From: Sepiola atlantica
Taxonomy: Eukaryota; Mollusca; Cephalopoda; Sepiida; Sepiolidae
Direction: 5' to 3'
Assembly (NCBI GenBank): GCA_963556195.1
Contig: OY744531.1
Span: 52,270,700 to 52,334,699 of the forward strand
DNA: 64,000 bases
In this document: positions 23,329 to 34,719 of the stretch, piece by piece
Numbering within the stretch: the stretch's first letter is position 1
How the letters are laid out: every line of letters starts with the position of its first letter
Made by a program: the position numbers and the translations under genes
The notes under the pieces: generated by a model
What the model was told of the DNA's origin: nothing
The model's input: the letters and a program-made list of their open reading frames with translations, nothing else
Database searches by the model: none

Positions 23329-24724
23329 ATGGATAAGGACACATTGATGTATAATGAAATTGTGGATGAAAATAGACAGAGAATTATGAAAAAAACTAAG
23401 GGACCAGAACACCATTTAACTTTTACAAAAGAAACACCATGTGAAAGTAAATATCTGCCACAGAGTTCTTCCTAATAGTGGTGCAACACGTGCTGTTCAT
23501 GCAGATCAAGTGGTGGATGTTTTGCATGAATTCCACAGTGAGAACAGTATCAAGGCTATACTTGTTGACAACACTAATACCAACACAGGTTGCGAAGGTG
23601 GAATGGTTGCAATTTTAGAAAAAAAACTTTTTAAAAATCTTCACACAATTGGTTGCTCTTTGCATCATAATGAACTACCTTTCAGAGCCCTTTTTAAAAA
23701 CATAGATGGTTGCGCAAAGGGCCCTACAACATTCAGTGGCCCTCTGGGGAAATTATGCTCAAATGATTGCCATGATTTACCCCAAATATCATTTTCCACT
23801 ATTAGCAATCCTCTAGAGTCAATTTTTAAAATTGATGAAATACATGACCTTAGTTCTGAACAAAGACTCCTTTATGAATACACAGTAGGTATTTCTAGAG
23901 GTAAGGTTGACTCTAGATATACCTCCTGGAAAATTGGTCCTTTAAACCAAGCAAGATGGTTAACTTTGGCCATCAGGCTCATGTGTTTATGGACTCGTGG
24001 TGCATACCAACAAAGGCACACGACAAAACTACACTATGTAGTAAATTTTATTGTAAATGTGTATGCCACTTCTTGGTTTGAAATTAAAAGAAATAGTAAA
24101 TTCCACAATCAGCAAGTGCACATTTTTAATATGACCCAGAAGATTAAGGAGCAGCCTCAGGAAATCCAAGATATCACATTTAGAAATATACAAGGTAATA
24201 CATTTTGTTTACTGCCTGAAAACTTTCTATATTCCATGGTTAAATCTGAAGAGATTGAAGTAAGAGAAGAAGCTTTAAAAAAAATTTTGGCCATTAGGTA
24301 AGTAATATTTATTCATATATTTCTGACTCAATTATTTATTCCAATTTATAGAATGATTTTTAAAGATTTTATCTAATTTCACCATAATTATTAAAGCAGT
24401 ACAGATTGGAATTTTTTAATAATTCAATTAATTAATGTGTTCTTTCAGGAGTGAGGAGTCAACCAGAAAAAGATTAAAAAGAATACCACCTATTAATTTT
24501 AATGCCACACATTGGACACAATTAATAGATTTAAAATTATGCTGCATTTTTGGCATTCTCAGGGCGTGGAACGGGCAGTTAAGTTAATAACAGAAGCTTC
24601 ACAAACTGTATATGGTTTTGAAGCAAGGCATCAACACATTACAGCCAAAGTTTTGAGTCAGAAATTGAGACCAGCATTTTTGTCTAAGGGGTCTTATATG
24701 GAGCAATTTGACTCTCAATATTAA
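23329..24724 (+). pseudogene. hAT-like transposase relic with one intron
   Basis: The frame from 23329 (MDKDTLMYNEIVDENRQRI) runs into a frameshift near 23450. The main frame 23441-24297 (286 codons with the stop lying in the intron) then carries VDNTNTNTG (Asp43), a GCSLHHNELPFR block (Cys72, His75-76), GPLNQARWLTLAIRL (170-180) and VYATSWFEIKRN. The Asp, Cys-x2-His and Arg-Trp blocks resemble the RNase-H-fold core of hAT transposases. I associate this arrangement with a widespread, little-characterised transposase family in cnidarians and arthropods. A GTAAGT donor at 24298 and TTCTTTCAG acceptor ending at 24448 bound a 151-bp intron, and joining restores the frame (AGG|AGT). Exon 2 (THWTQLID, then GVERAVKLITEASQTVYGFE) contains another frameshift before the stop at 24722. 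It is non-functional. Confidence 0.7.
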
Positions 24725-25189
24725 GCTCCATTAAAATAGTGTTAGGTTTTTCCTTATTTCTTTGCTTGTTATATTTTCACTTATAACAGAAAAAAATCAT
24801 TTTTTTAGGTATTCAAATATTACTGTTTAATTCATAACGTTAAAAGGTAGTTTACAAAAGCAGATACTGAAAATGAGGGGGGGGGCAAATTTTTAATTTG
24901 AAGATTTTTTTAATTAATATCATTTTTATAAAATAAAAGGACATTCGCTGATTTTAAATGCACAAATTATTTGGTTTTAACACCAGTATTCAAGCAAATC
25001 TTGCAAAAACGAGGAATTTTCAGTATATTCTTGTCTACGATCTTTGATACCAAACGCTCAAAAAACCGCTGAAGTTTTTGATCTAATTTTTTGCATGAGT
25101 ATTTAATAGGTCTATATACAACTTTCGGTACGTGCCTTTTTTTAATATTTAAAAAAAAGTGTAAAATCGACCTACCCTAATATACACAT

Positions 25190-25282
25190 ACACCTATATA
25201 TATATACATATATATACATATATATGTATACATATATATGTATACATATATATATATACATACATATATATATATGTATATG
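25190..25282. repeat. Compound (TA)n/(CATA)n microsatellite
   Basis: Continuation of the 21.58-22.08 kb tract, split by the hAT-like insertion. Confidence 0.9.
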
Positions 25283-25289
25283 AATGGTT

Positions 25290-26390
25290 TTGTTTTCAAA
25301 CATGTACAAAGTCTGCTACACTGGCATGTCGATGTTATCGATCTACAGCTATTAAGAGTTGAGGTCTCATCAGGCAGAAGGTTTTTATGTGATCCAACCC
25401 GGTCAGTAAAATCCAGGAAGAATGGGCTAAGCTAAAAGAAGGAGGAATAATTGTCATGTAACCAATTTTTTAAAAAAATTGCCGTTAGAAAATTTTAATT
25501 TTACAATAATTCCTATTTTTATTTTTATTCAACGCTAAGCTGGGGCAGGGGGTGGTGAGGCAAAGGAAAAGAAGAGAAAGGAGAAGAGAAAGGAAGAGCG
25601 GTAGAGGGTATGTTATTGACTGGTGTCTATAGCCATTTAAAAGTGTTTGATGGTGTGAGGGGGTTATGGACCTAGCCCAACGTAATGACACGAGACAGAT
25701 ATTTTGCAAATGGGATTTTGTCGCGTGTCAAAGGAATACATATATTTCAACCTATTTAATATGGACGGCTAGTGTCAACGATAAAACTTAAAGTAATATG
25801 TAGTTCAAATTATTATTGGTGATAAATAAATGTATTTTAGTTCTAGATAATATTTAATAATGAGTTAATAAAATATAGTGGTAATTATTGTTAGTAAAAG
25901 TCGTATATAGATTTATAACAGTAGTATTAATAAATGATTATTATATCTTGACCTATCAACATTTAGTTTTAATTATTTTGGGCGATAAATAAATGTATTT
26001 GAATTCTAAGTAGTATTTAGTAATGAATTAATAAAACATAGTGGTAATTATTTTTATTTTTAGTAAAAGTCATATATGAATTCATGGCAGTGGTATTAAT
26101 ACATTTTATTATTAGTTGTAATTGTATTAAGAATGGTGAGGTTAATACTTGTCAGAAGATTAAAGATAATATTTGTGGTAATGTGTTTTAGTTAAAACTG
26201 TTAAAAAAATGATTGTCCAGGGGTAGGGTGGGGTGGGGTGGTTGCTAGAGATGGTAGGAGCCAGTACTTTTTAGTAATGTAAGCAATAAATCATTTTAAA
26301 GATGATTTTGGTAATATATGGTTGACTTTTGTGGGATTTTATGAATTAAGTATTTGACTTGATTATTTCAGGCCAAGATTGAGTATATGG
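25290..26390. other. Unassigned stretch with an internal duplication
   Basis: No gene. GATAAATAAATGTATTT, then an AATAATGAGTTAATAAAA-like stretch and ATAGTGGTAATTATT, occurs at 25821-25890 and again at 25984-26054, an imperfect duplication of about 165 bp. A GGGGTGGGGTGGGGTGG G-rich run is at 26223-26240. Confidence 0.5.
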
Positions 26391-26393
26391 GGA

Positions 26394-26645
26394 ACATCTA
26401 TACACACATACATACCCATACACGCACATACATATACATATATATATACATATATGCATATGCATACATAGATATTCACACATGCACACATATGCATATA
26501 CATATACATAAACACACAGATATATATACATAAACATACATACACACACCTATATACACACATACATATACTTACAAATTTCATATTTTCACCCACACAC
26601 ATACATACACATATATCCACAAAACATACCTACACATACATATCT
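26394..26645. repeat. (CATA)n/(CACA)n low-complexity tract
   Basis: About 250 bases of ACATA and CACACA variants. Frames here translate as Cys/Met/Tyr/Val repeats and are not genes. Confidence 0.95.
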
Positions 26646-27139
26646 AGATGTTCCACCTGAGGGTGTTATAATATATATTCCAAAAATGGGGGTAATTATA
26701 TCATATTTGTAATTAAGCGTTAAAGCTATCTGATTTGGAGATGTTTATAAGTGTTAATTTTAGGGGTTGGTGGATATATAAATATATATATTGATTGCAA
26801 CCTGTTGAAAATCAAGTCGGCTTCTCTAAAGAAAAGAAACATGTGAACACAAATGGCTAAATATTTGTCCGGGGAAAAGAAAACAATATTGCGAAACATG
26901 AATGTTTATCTTAAAATCAAAACAATAATTAGATTTTAAAAATACAATAACAAATAACAGCAAATTAATAAAGTATATTTTTAAAAGCAATATGCAAATT
27001 AGTTACATCTGCGACTAATATCAGCTATTAATAAGCAGTATAAAAAAATGTGCGTCTGTTGTGTAAAGTTGAATGCACTGGAAAGAGTTTGTTTTGACTT
27101 TCCCGTTCGTGCGAGAAAAAACCCCAACTTTTCGTATTC

Positions 27140-27142
<3 letters not shown>

Positions 27143-27216
<74 letters not shown>
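27143..27216. repeat. (TA)n microsatellite
   Basis: An uninterrupted TA run of about 74 bases, next to a family E palindrome. Confidence 0.97.
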
Positions 27217-27217
<1 letters not shown>

Positions 27218-27247
27218 AAAATAAAAAAGGAAACCCAACTTTATTTA

Positions 27248-27457
27248 TATATGTATTAACGTTTCATCTTTATTTTAAGACTTTCTCAAAATAATTGATT
27301 TTAATAAATAACATACAAGTACAATATTTAAAAATATTTTATGCGTTTCTTAAATATTTTGAAATATTATACTTGTACGTTATTTCTTCAAATTAATCAC
27401 CTTCAGAAAGTCTTCTAATAAAGACGAAACGTTGATGAATATATACATATTTTTTTG
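27248..27457. repeat. Family E palindrome, about 210 bp
   Basis: The left arm (ATTAACGTTTCATCTTTATT, then AAGACTTTCT, later AACATACAAGTACAATATTT) pairs with the right arm (AATATTATACTTGTACGTTA, later AGAAAGTCTT, then AATAAAGACGAAACGTTGAT). Arms are about 100 bp around a short centre near 27347. Same ends as 31775-31955 and the single arm at 21478. Confidence 0.75.
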
Positions 27458-28410
27458 TTTTTACTGTTTGATAATGTTGGAATATAAGTTCTATAATTCT
27501 CACAATATATATAATGGTAAATGTGATAGTCAGTTGGCGATGAACATCATCTTCAGAAGATTTGAAACGTTGGATGAAACGGTCAGAATGTGATTATTTA
27601 AGTGGACGGCTCGAGAAGTGAAACAAGGTCGCTAGTTATTATAGAGGAGAGCGCTTTATGGGCACTCATAATCAGATGTAAAGATGTTCGCAGTCACCTT
27701 GGCATTTCTCACGCTACAGGCCACTAACCTGCTCCTCGATGATTTACGCAATTAGTCAACTATGAACTCGAAAGATGACTCCCTACAAGTGGGGTCTAAC
27801 CATTAGGAAATTCGCACAACACCCGAGGCACTATTATGTATTATTAACATTGCCATCATCTGGAGAAAGACTGTTTCACAGCATCACAGATATGCCTAGA
27901 CATGAAAAGTGCTTCAAGCTGAGATTTAAACTCGACTGTCAGTTGTTCTAACCGCAACACCATCAGCATAAGCCATGCGAAATGGAACTCTTAATGTGTA
28001 CAATATCAGCTGCCGAGTGTGCTCTTTTTTTTACGAAGAGTGTTGCATCATCATTAATGGGATCTGGCGACTTCATTTACCAGAGTGACCATTAATATCA
28101 CATAGTGTCCGTATTTAGGGAGCATTCTTTCATTTAAGCAAACAGTATTAAAAATAACATAATTCATCTACTTTGTTATGATTTTTTATGATTTTAAAAA
28201 TGATAAAAAATATTTCTCATGATCAAAAAAGTATAATCAAGCAGTAGAATTCTGTTATTATTAATAATGTTTGCTTATATATAAATATATATATATATAT
28301 ATTAATTTTAATTATAATTAATTATAATATAAGCGTAAGAACGCTAAAATCATCAATAAAACAATTACATATAATACATTAAATATTTAGGTGATAATGT
28401 TGTACATATG
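27458..28410. other. Unassigned stretch, less AT-rich
   Basis: The 27590-28130 part is closer to 45% GC by eye and shows no repeat relation to the window and no long frame. It could be unique sequence. TA and AT microsatellite pieces follow at 28280-28322. Confidence 0.4.
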
Positions 28411-28414
28411 TCAA

Positions 28415-28565
28415 GGCAAGGCGGCATAGTCTAGGGGTACAAAGTTAGACTATTGACATCAACATCGAAGGTTCGATTTTATTCCAAGTTAGCCATGATA
28501 ATAACGGCTGTGAGCCAGAAACACGTGTCCATGAATTACTTTCATGCACGTATGAAATTAATAAA
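28415..28565 (+). repeat. tRNA-derived SINE
   Basis: GGCATAGTCTAGGGGTACAA contains a near-consensus A box and is followed 35 bases later by GAAGGTTCGATTTTATTCC with a B box. A body with AGCCATGATAATAACGGCTG and a tail in (TA)n at 28566 follow. The anticodon arm is not maintained. Confidence 0.7.
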
Positions 28566-28724
28566 TATATATATATATATTAACAAAAAATACGTCCTAT
28601 AAAATTCGGGAGGACTATTAATGCAATTTTCTGCATTAATATGCATCACTTAGGAAGTAAACAATTATAATACGAGCGTAACAAAGTAACAATCATCAAT
28701 AAAAAAAATTACATGAAGTATATT

Positions 28725-28728
<4 letters not shown>

Positions 28729-28774
<46 letters not shown>

Positions 28775-28793
28775 CATGTGTATATCAATCTAT

Positions 28794-28829
<36 letters not shown>

Positions 28830-28844
28830 GTATATATCAATCTA

Positions 28845-28909
<65 letters not shown>
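28729..28909. repeat. Compound (TA)n microsatellite with internal duplication
   Basis: TA runs with two copies of a TATATCAATCTATTCATATA block at about 28781 and 28832. Confidence 0.95.
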
Positions 28910-29039
28910 TAGTACTACTAGCTTCATTGCGTGATCCAACACGATTTGTTGTTGTTAGATCACTCTTTGCCGCTTGCTGTGAATACTCGCCGACTTGGTA
29001 TTTACAAAGTAAAATTCTTCCTAAATTTTAAGCTGATTT

Positions 29040-29190
29040 CTGGTGGCCAACTGGTAACTCTCTAAACTGCGAATCAGTAGCGATTTGTAGTCGGGAATTA
29101 GCTTCCTGCACTGAAGATTGCGTGAGTGGAAACATCGATGTCTGTAGGTAATAAATAGTTAATATTTATATATATATATATATATATATA
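29040..29190 (+). repeat. tRNA-derived SINE with (TA)n tail
   Basis: GGTGGCCAACTGGTAACTCT is an A-box-like start. The 3' part GATGTCTGTAGGTAATAAAT matches the tail in the 3.5 kb SINE. A short (TA)n run from 29167 ends it. Confidence 0.6.
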
Positions 29191-29239
29191 GTTAAATATT
29201 AACAATAGGGTTTTACTTCAGAAGGTATCGTAAAGGGGA

Positions 29240-29355
29240 ATAGAATTTTGTTTAAAAACCGAATCAATGCCAATATGTCTTTCCTTTTTAATTGTATAAA
29301 GAAAATTAGATACATATTGGTAGCGATTCGGCCTTTTAAACAAACTTTTATACTT
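29240..29355. repeat. Hairpin, about 45-bp arms
   Basis: TTTGTTTAAAAACCGAATCA, then GCCAATATGT, on the left pairs with ACATATTGGTAGCGATTCGG, then CCTTTTAAACAAA, on the right. The loop is short (near 29290-29296). Confidence 0.75.
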
Positions 29356-29419
29356 ATGAATATGTATCAATTGATATCAAATACGTATTCTAATAATTTC
29401 ACAGCCATCACATCGAGCA

Positions 29420-29489
29420 GCTATTTTTTTAATTCGTGATGGTCGGTTAATTAGTTTTAGATTTATACATGCACATACATACTATATAG

Positions 29490-29571
<82 letters not shown>
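29420..29571 (+). repeat. Family B end plus (TA)n
   Basis: TTCGTGATGGTCGGTTAATT is the family B end motif. The TA run from 29497 to 29571 follows after a TACATGCACATACATAC spacer. Confidence 0.65.
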
Positions 29572-29573
<2 letters not shown>

Positions 29574-29579
29574 CATACA

Positions 29580-30900
29580 CCCTGAAAATAAATGTGGATA
29601 TCTAAATCATATATTTCCATGTTTTAATTCTTATATTACGATGTTTATTCTTACTTTCCTAATTTCTATAATATCCAATTTTCAAATAAGAAATAAAATA
29701 AAATAAATTGCAGTTTTTTTCTGTTAATTTATGTCAAGCGGAAACGCATACTTTACACTATTGTTTTTTAATGCCCGAATAACAAAAATAATACTTGCAT
29801 TGGATTTCTATTAATACCAATTTCTATACTAGGTCTGAAATAATCTATGAGAGAGTCCCTTAGGCGTTTTACCTATATTTTACTCACAAGAAATCCATGC
29901 TAAAATGTTCCTCGTTTTGTGGATTGAGGTACTGTCGAAAAAACAAGTTCCATTGTAATAGTTCTAATTAGCCGTATTGCAATTACCCTACAAAGTTACA
30001 TTTGCCTTACTGAATTTGTATTGGTCATTCTCACCGTCTCGTACTGTAGGTTTTGCACCTCACGGCTATTTTATGCAGTATCTATCACTCTTGCTTTCTT
30101 CTCTCTCTCTCTCTCTCTTTGTTTATTAGCAATCGAAGGTAATAAACAAAGGAAAGAGACGAAATACTGAACTAGTCCATAAAGAACAAAAGGGTATATC
30201 ACCACAATTATGAATACTATTTTAACCGTAGCTTTAGAAGTAAAGACTGAAATAAAGACAAAATAAGCGATAACGGAGAGTAAAATATCAATTCTGTATT
30301 TTGTCTTTTTATCTTTTATATTTATTTTACGTTGCAAACTAACTTTTTTCTGATTCAACCAATTTAACCCGACCTCAGTGAGTGGTCCAAAAGGGTACCT
30401 TGTTCTTTAGCGGCATTTACCCAGCATTGCGCATGTGAAAATATATTGCTGGATGAAATGTTTCTCATGAAAAATAATTTATAATATAGTAATGTTTAAA
30501 AGATTTGCCTTAAAAATGTTAAAAATAACATTTGTAATAAAAATACTTTTAGCCGGTGGTGTTTTTTTTTTTAAATCTACTAATAATGAAATTACCTTTG
30601 TAATATGAGGTCAAGTAAAAAAAAACAGTTAGTTCGGCGATGTTGCTAAAAAATCTACGTTGCTTACAACAGCAGTGTTTTCTTTAAATAAAACTATTTT
30701 ATTTCTTTAAAGTAAATAACAAATATAAGAAATACAATGTTTTATAAATACAACAAAAATAATCCTAGATAGTAAATACATCTATAAAAACTTTATGTAA
30801 TGTCTATTCTTTTAAGAGAACGTTTTTTAACATATATATTTACTTACTTTTAAATTTGAACCTATGGTGTTTTCCTGTATTTGGTTGTATATTAAAGATT
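29580..30900. other. Unassigned AT-rich stretch
   Basis: No gene or repeat family is recognised. The 95-residue minus frame at 30071-30358 is Lys/Ile-rich, begins inside a CT run (30100-30118) and shows no family motif. Confidence 0.4.
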
Positions 30901-30919
30901 TATTATTAAACGTTTTTTT

Positions 30920-31140
30920 TCTGCTAACATGGCTGAGTGCCATCCAAGCCCTACGATCTTGGGCCAACGTGTTCCTTTGTTTCATGTTCATGTTCGTCCA
31001 TTCACAAACGTTGTCTATCTATATTTTATGTTGTCTACCTTTCGACCGGCTTCCTTGTGTTGTGCCTCCAACGCATATTTTGCGTAGCCTTACACTGGAA
31101 TGCTTAATGTGACGAAACAATCTCAAGACTGTACGTATTA
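30920..31140 (-). pseudogene. LINE ORF2 extreme C-terminus relic
   Basis: The minus strand from about 31135 translates to LRLFRHIKHSSVRLRKICVG, then GSRSKGRQHKI, a stop, DNVCEWTNMN and LAQDRRAWMAL. This is the pattern (W-G-H-V, R-x-K-G-R, W-x-D-N, A-x-D-R-x-W) at the end of many animal LINE ORF2 proteins. It differs from the one at 7.7-8.2 kb. Upstream domains are absent. Confidence 0.5.
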
Positions 31141-31663
31141 TGAGGATATTGATGGGATGGACGTGGGGTTTCGCAACTCTGCAATACTGATGTGATACGA
31201 TAGTTTATGATCAGCAATAAGGCTACTTGAAAGTTTCTACTTTAAAGATACAAAAACTAAATACTACATTCTCTTTAAAAAGAATCGATATAAAATTTAA
31301 TCTTTTTACTTTGCTACTACATGTAAAATTGCAACGTAATGCTAAAACTCCCATAATCGTATAAAACAATTGTGTTTTGAAAATAGAATTTGGGACGCTG
31401 AAAACGTAAAAATACTTCTTGTCGACACAGAGTTTCTGCAAAACGAACAAATGGATTTAACGAATTGAAACGAAAAATACCCCATTGAGTCGAATCCAGT
31501 TAGTGAAAGCAATGCATTGTTTTTATAGATACCATTTATTTTCTCATTTAATTGCAATACTTAAATTAATTAAACTATTTATACGGAATATTTTTTTAAT
31601 CTAAATGCTAGGTGGGAATAATTATTCTCTTCACCAATGTGATTACCCCATATGGGGAGCTGC

Positions 31664-31708
<45 letters not shown>
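31664..31708. repeat. (TA)n microsatellite
   Basis: A TA run of about 45 bases. Confidence 0.95.
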
Positions 31709-31710
<2 letters not shown>

Positions 31711-31774
31711 TAAAAATGGGGAAAAATAATCCGACGTAATTGAAATTGATAAAAGAAAGCCAAAAACAATAATA

Positions 31775-31955
31775 TGTATGTATTCATAAACATTTCGTTT
31801 TTATTGTAGACTTCGCTCAGGCTGAATAAATGCAGAAAAAGCATACAGTTATTAATTTAAGGCAAATATAATAATTGTATGTTATTTCTGCATTTTTCTT
31901 CATCCTGAGGGAGTCTACAATAAAGACGAAACGTTGATGAATACATAAATAATAT
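31775..31955. repeat. Family E palindrome, about 180 bp
   Basis: Left TTTTTATTGTAGACTTCGCTCA pairs with right TGAGGGAGTCTACAATAAAG, extended by TGTATTCAT / ATGAATACA at the outer ends and TGCAGAAA / TTTCTGCA inside. The same outer motif (GACGAAACGTTGATGAATA) ends the 27.25 kb palindrome. Confidence 0.75.
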
Positions 31956-31984
31956 AGTTTTTTGCTTTTCTTTATATATATATA

Positions 31985-32115
31985 TAATTAATTATAAATA
32001 CCTACTGACAAGTGTTTCGTCATCTTACGATTAATCAGCGTGGCTGAACTTAGTGAGATTCGAACCCCAAAACTGAAGCTCAAAAGTCTACCACTTAGTT
32101 AAACCTAGATAGTGG
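31985..32115 (-). repeat. tRNA-derived SINE
   Basis: The minus strand has TTTAACTAAGTGGTAGACTT (A box) and GGGGTTCGAATCTCACTAAG (strong B box). The 3' part CATCTTACGATTAATCAGCG (plus) is shared with 58450-58490. Confidence 0.7.
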
Positions 32116-32239
32116 AGGAAATATATCGCTTTTAGAGGTGTCATTCATTTGCTTATTTATTTTCGATACTTGAATGAATTAATCTATGCATACAGAAAAG
32201 CAGTTTACCTAAATGCTAGGTGGGAATAATTGATACATG

Positions 32240-32242
<3 letters not shown>

Positions 32243-32286
<44 letters not shown>
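32243..32286. repeat. (TA)n microsatellite
   Basis: A TA run directly abutting the hairpin that starts at 32287. Confidence 0.95.
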
Positions 32287-32290
<4 letters not shown>

Positions 32291-32450
32291 AGCTATGAAA
32301 ATATATTTATAGAAATTAAGCTACACAGAGGCTCCCGTAATAAATCCCGGGGGGAATCCTCAGACATTTTAGCCTGAAGATTCCCCCGGTGATCAAACGC
32401 GAGAGCCTCTGTGTAGCTTACTTGCCATAAATAAATGTTCATAGCTTACT
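32287..32450. repeat. Near-perfect 164-bp hairpin
   Basis: AGTAAGCTATGAA at the left edge pairs with the right edge TTCATAGCTTACT. AAGCTACACAGAGGCTC pairs with GAGCCTCTGTGTAGCTT, and GGGGGAATC with GATTCCCCC. Arms are about 80 bases each, with roughly 80% pairing by eye and a tiny loop near 32369. No frame. It could be a foldback mini-transposon or a hairpin precursor. Confidence 0.85.
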
Positions 32451-32554
32451 TCTTAACTCTACTTACTTATCGATCACTGTTGAAGTAAATACTGAAAATT
32501 GATACATAAAAAATTATATCTCCTTATAAAATTGTATGTGGATACATGAAATAG

Positions 32555-32560
<6 letters not shown>

Positions 32561-32596
<36 letters not shown>
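32561..32596. repeat. (TA)n microsatellite
   Basis: A TA run of about 36 bases. Confidence 0.95.
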
Positions 32597-32598
<2 letters not shown>

Positions 32599-32817
32599 TC
32601 CCGTATAAGCGCGTATTTCACGTAGTGTCTGTCTAATTGATTAAATGTATGTGCAGGTTTGCGCGTGTTCAGATGTTTCCTACGTTACTTTTGTGATGTA
32701 AGCCTTTTTTTCTGTTTTGTTAGAACGCAGATGAATCAATATATTTTAATATCAGATAATAATGGCTGACAGTTTTCTGTTAATGTACCCAAATGGAAAT
32801 CTCCTATTGTAAAAGTA

Positions 32818-32963
<146 letters not shown>

Positions 32964-33424
32964 AAGACATTATTAAGAAAAAGAATAATGTCTTACTGTT
33001 CTCTTATTTGCTCAATATATTATATTTTATACATTTTGTATCAATCCAAAGATCGCCACTTATATTTCATATGCTCACTTTATTGTCTAACTAGAAAGGG
33101 CATATGTGGTTATCTCTATTTGTGTCATTTGGTTTGACCCTGCATCACTCGTTGTTTAGTCTATAATCGATCACAACTTAATCAGGTAAAGAGAAAATGC
33201 CTCGGATGTAAAGCTTACTGAGGCTAATTAATTTTTATAAGAATATCGAACATTATGGCGTGAAATTTATTAAAAAACACTACCATTAATAGTATAATCT
33301 TAATCTTTCTCTCATTAGGGAATGCGTGAAAGGCTTAATGGATACAGTGGTAAATAATGGAATCGACGATTTCGTTTTCAAATCCTATCGAAGCTATTAA
33401 GGCCAATTACACAATAATATATGA

Positions 33425-33730
33425 TTATGAACCCTGGGGGGACCGGTATTGTCTTGGTCTTCGGGTCTTGATTTACGCCGGTTTATCGGTCTGATCTGTC
33501 TTGTGCAGTTCTAGGAGGTGAACCCTCCCAGACGTTGCCTTCTTACCCTTTGAGAAGGGGTTAGTTTATTGCTAATCGCCTGAAGCGCCCCATACCGGAG
33601 AATGCCAGCCGGGCTGCCCAGGCAATTTTTAATGGCCAGCGTGCTCAAATTCTCGAGGGCTGGTTTTTCAAGTCCCACTTTTCCGACCTTGTGTCACATC
33701 TTACATTGTGGGAGGAAGATAAATAAACCC
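33425..33730 (+). repeat. Repeat family F, single copy
   Basis: Carries ACCGGTATTGTC, TTCTAGGAGGTGAACC, GGGCTGCCCAGGCAATTTTT and CTTGTGTCACATCTTAC, in the same order as the 313-bp units inside the hAT-like element at 22.56 kb. Confidence 0.8.
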
Positions 33731-34274
33731 AACATCCCCTCAATCCTGGCATACAATAGCCATGCGTTTTCAATGAATCTTTTAAATTAATTGTTTTAAT
33801 GTATTCTGTTGTCATTGAAAACTCGAAAAAGTGTTGATATGCCGTGACGATAATTTCATTTCTTCCTTATATTTCTATCTATATAATGCGCCAGGATTAG
33901 ATGACTTTGTTTATACGTTGTTCACTTTGCAAAAAATGTTAATATGCTTCAAAGTAGCAATTAATACATTTCTATTAGAAGTACTCATAATGGAAGTAGG
34001 AGTAGTACCCATATGACACATCTGGAATCGTAAGGATGCTTCGTATTAAATTTGCTACATTTAAAACCTTGTAGCTTCAGAGCTGATATGTGTTTTTTTA
34101 GTAATAGTAATAGTTGTAGCATTAGTCTCAGCGTAAACAATAGTAGCATTAACATTGTACCATGCCCATAGAAAAAGCCGCGATCTCAAGGATGCTTTAT
34201 ACCACATTTGGTGCAGTTCTTATCCCTTGCCTACTAGCTTTTAAGTGACTAAAAGATCGCTTATAATAAAAAGT

Positions 34275-34715
34275 AACAATCTATGACTAATGGAGATTTA
34301 GTATATATCTGTCTGAAGCCGAAACTGTATTATGACTTTTATTAATCGTACTATTGCAGAATGTTTCAATGATCAATTGAGGAAGTGGTAATTTAGTATC
34401 TGTTCTGTTTTCATTAGACCATCTTCCAAGGCATTACATCCCCCTTTGCTGGTAGTGCAGTATCTGTTCGTTCATCAGACCATCCTTCTTGTCTCGGAAG
34501 GGAAGTAGTAGATTAACTGTTTTGTGGTCATAATGACATCCTCCCAGTAATTACCTTCTCATTCTTTTTTCGTGGATGATGTAGTATCTGTTTTGTTGTC
34601 ATGATACATTCCCCAAATGGCATTACCTTTTTCTTTTTTGTGGGTTGTGTAATATATGTACTGTTGTCGTGTAATTATCTTCCTAAACATTACCTCCCCC
34701 AAACTCAACACACAC
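34275..34715 (-). repeat. Repeat family C, inverted copy
   Basis: Reverse complement of 15530-15960. TGTCTGAAGCCGAAACTG is followed by units with TAGTATCTGTTCTGTTTTCA or close variants at about 34398, 34460 and 34580, alternating with GGCATTAC-like stretches. Confidence 0.7.
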
Positions 34716-34719
34716 ATTA

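Larger units (their letters stand above)
22084..25179 (+). mobile_element. hAT-like DNA transposon, defective
   Basis: The ends are inverted: TAGGGGAGGTCGATTTT at 22084 and the complement of TAGGGTAGGTCGATTTT ending at 25179 (17 bp, one mismatch). The element is flanked by an exact 8-bp direct repeat ATATACAC at 22076-22083 and 25180-25187. An 8-bp target duplication with a TAGGG end is typical of hAT transposons (P elements also make 8 bp). Inside are a 313-bp tandem repeat and a broken transposase. The target was the TA/CA microsatellite, which continues on the right at 25190. Confidence 0.75.

Noticed and set aside
23441..24301. Host gene of unknown function
   Set aside because: It lies inside an element with inverted ends and target duplication, has frameshifts on both sides, and shows transposase-like motifs.
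28415..28500. Intact tRNA gene
   Set aside because: A and B boxes are good, but the acceptor and anticodon stems do not pair and a SINE body follows.
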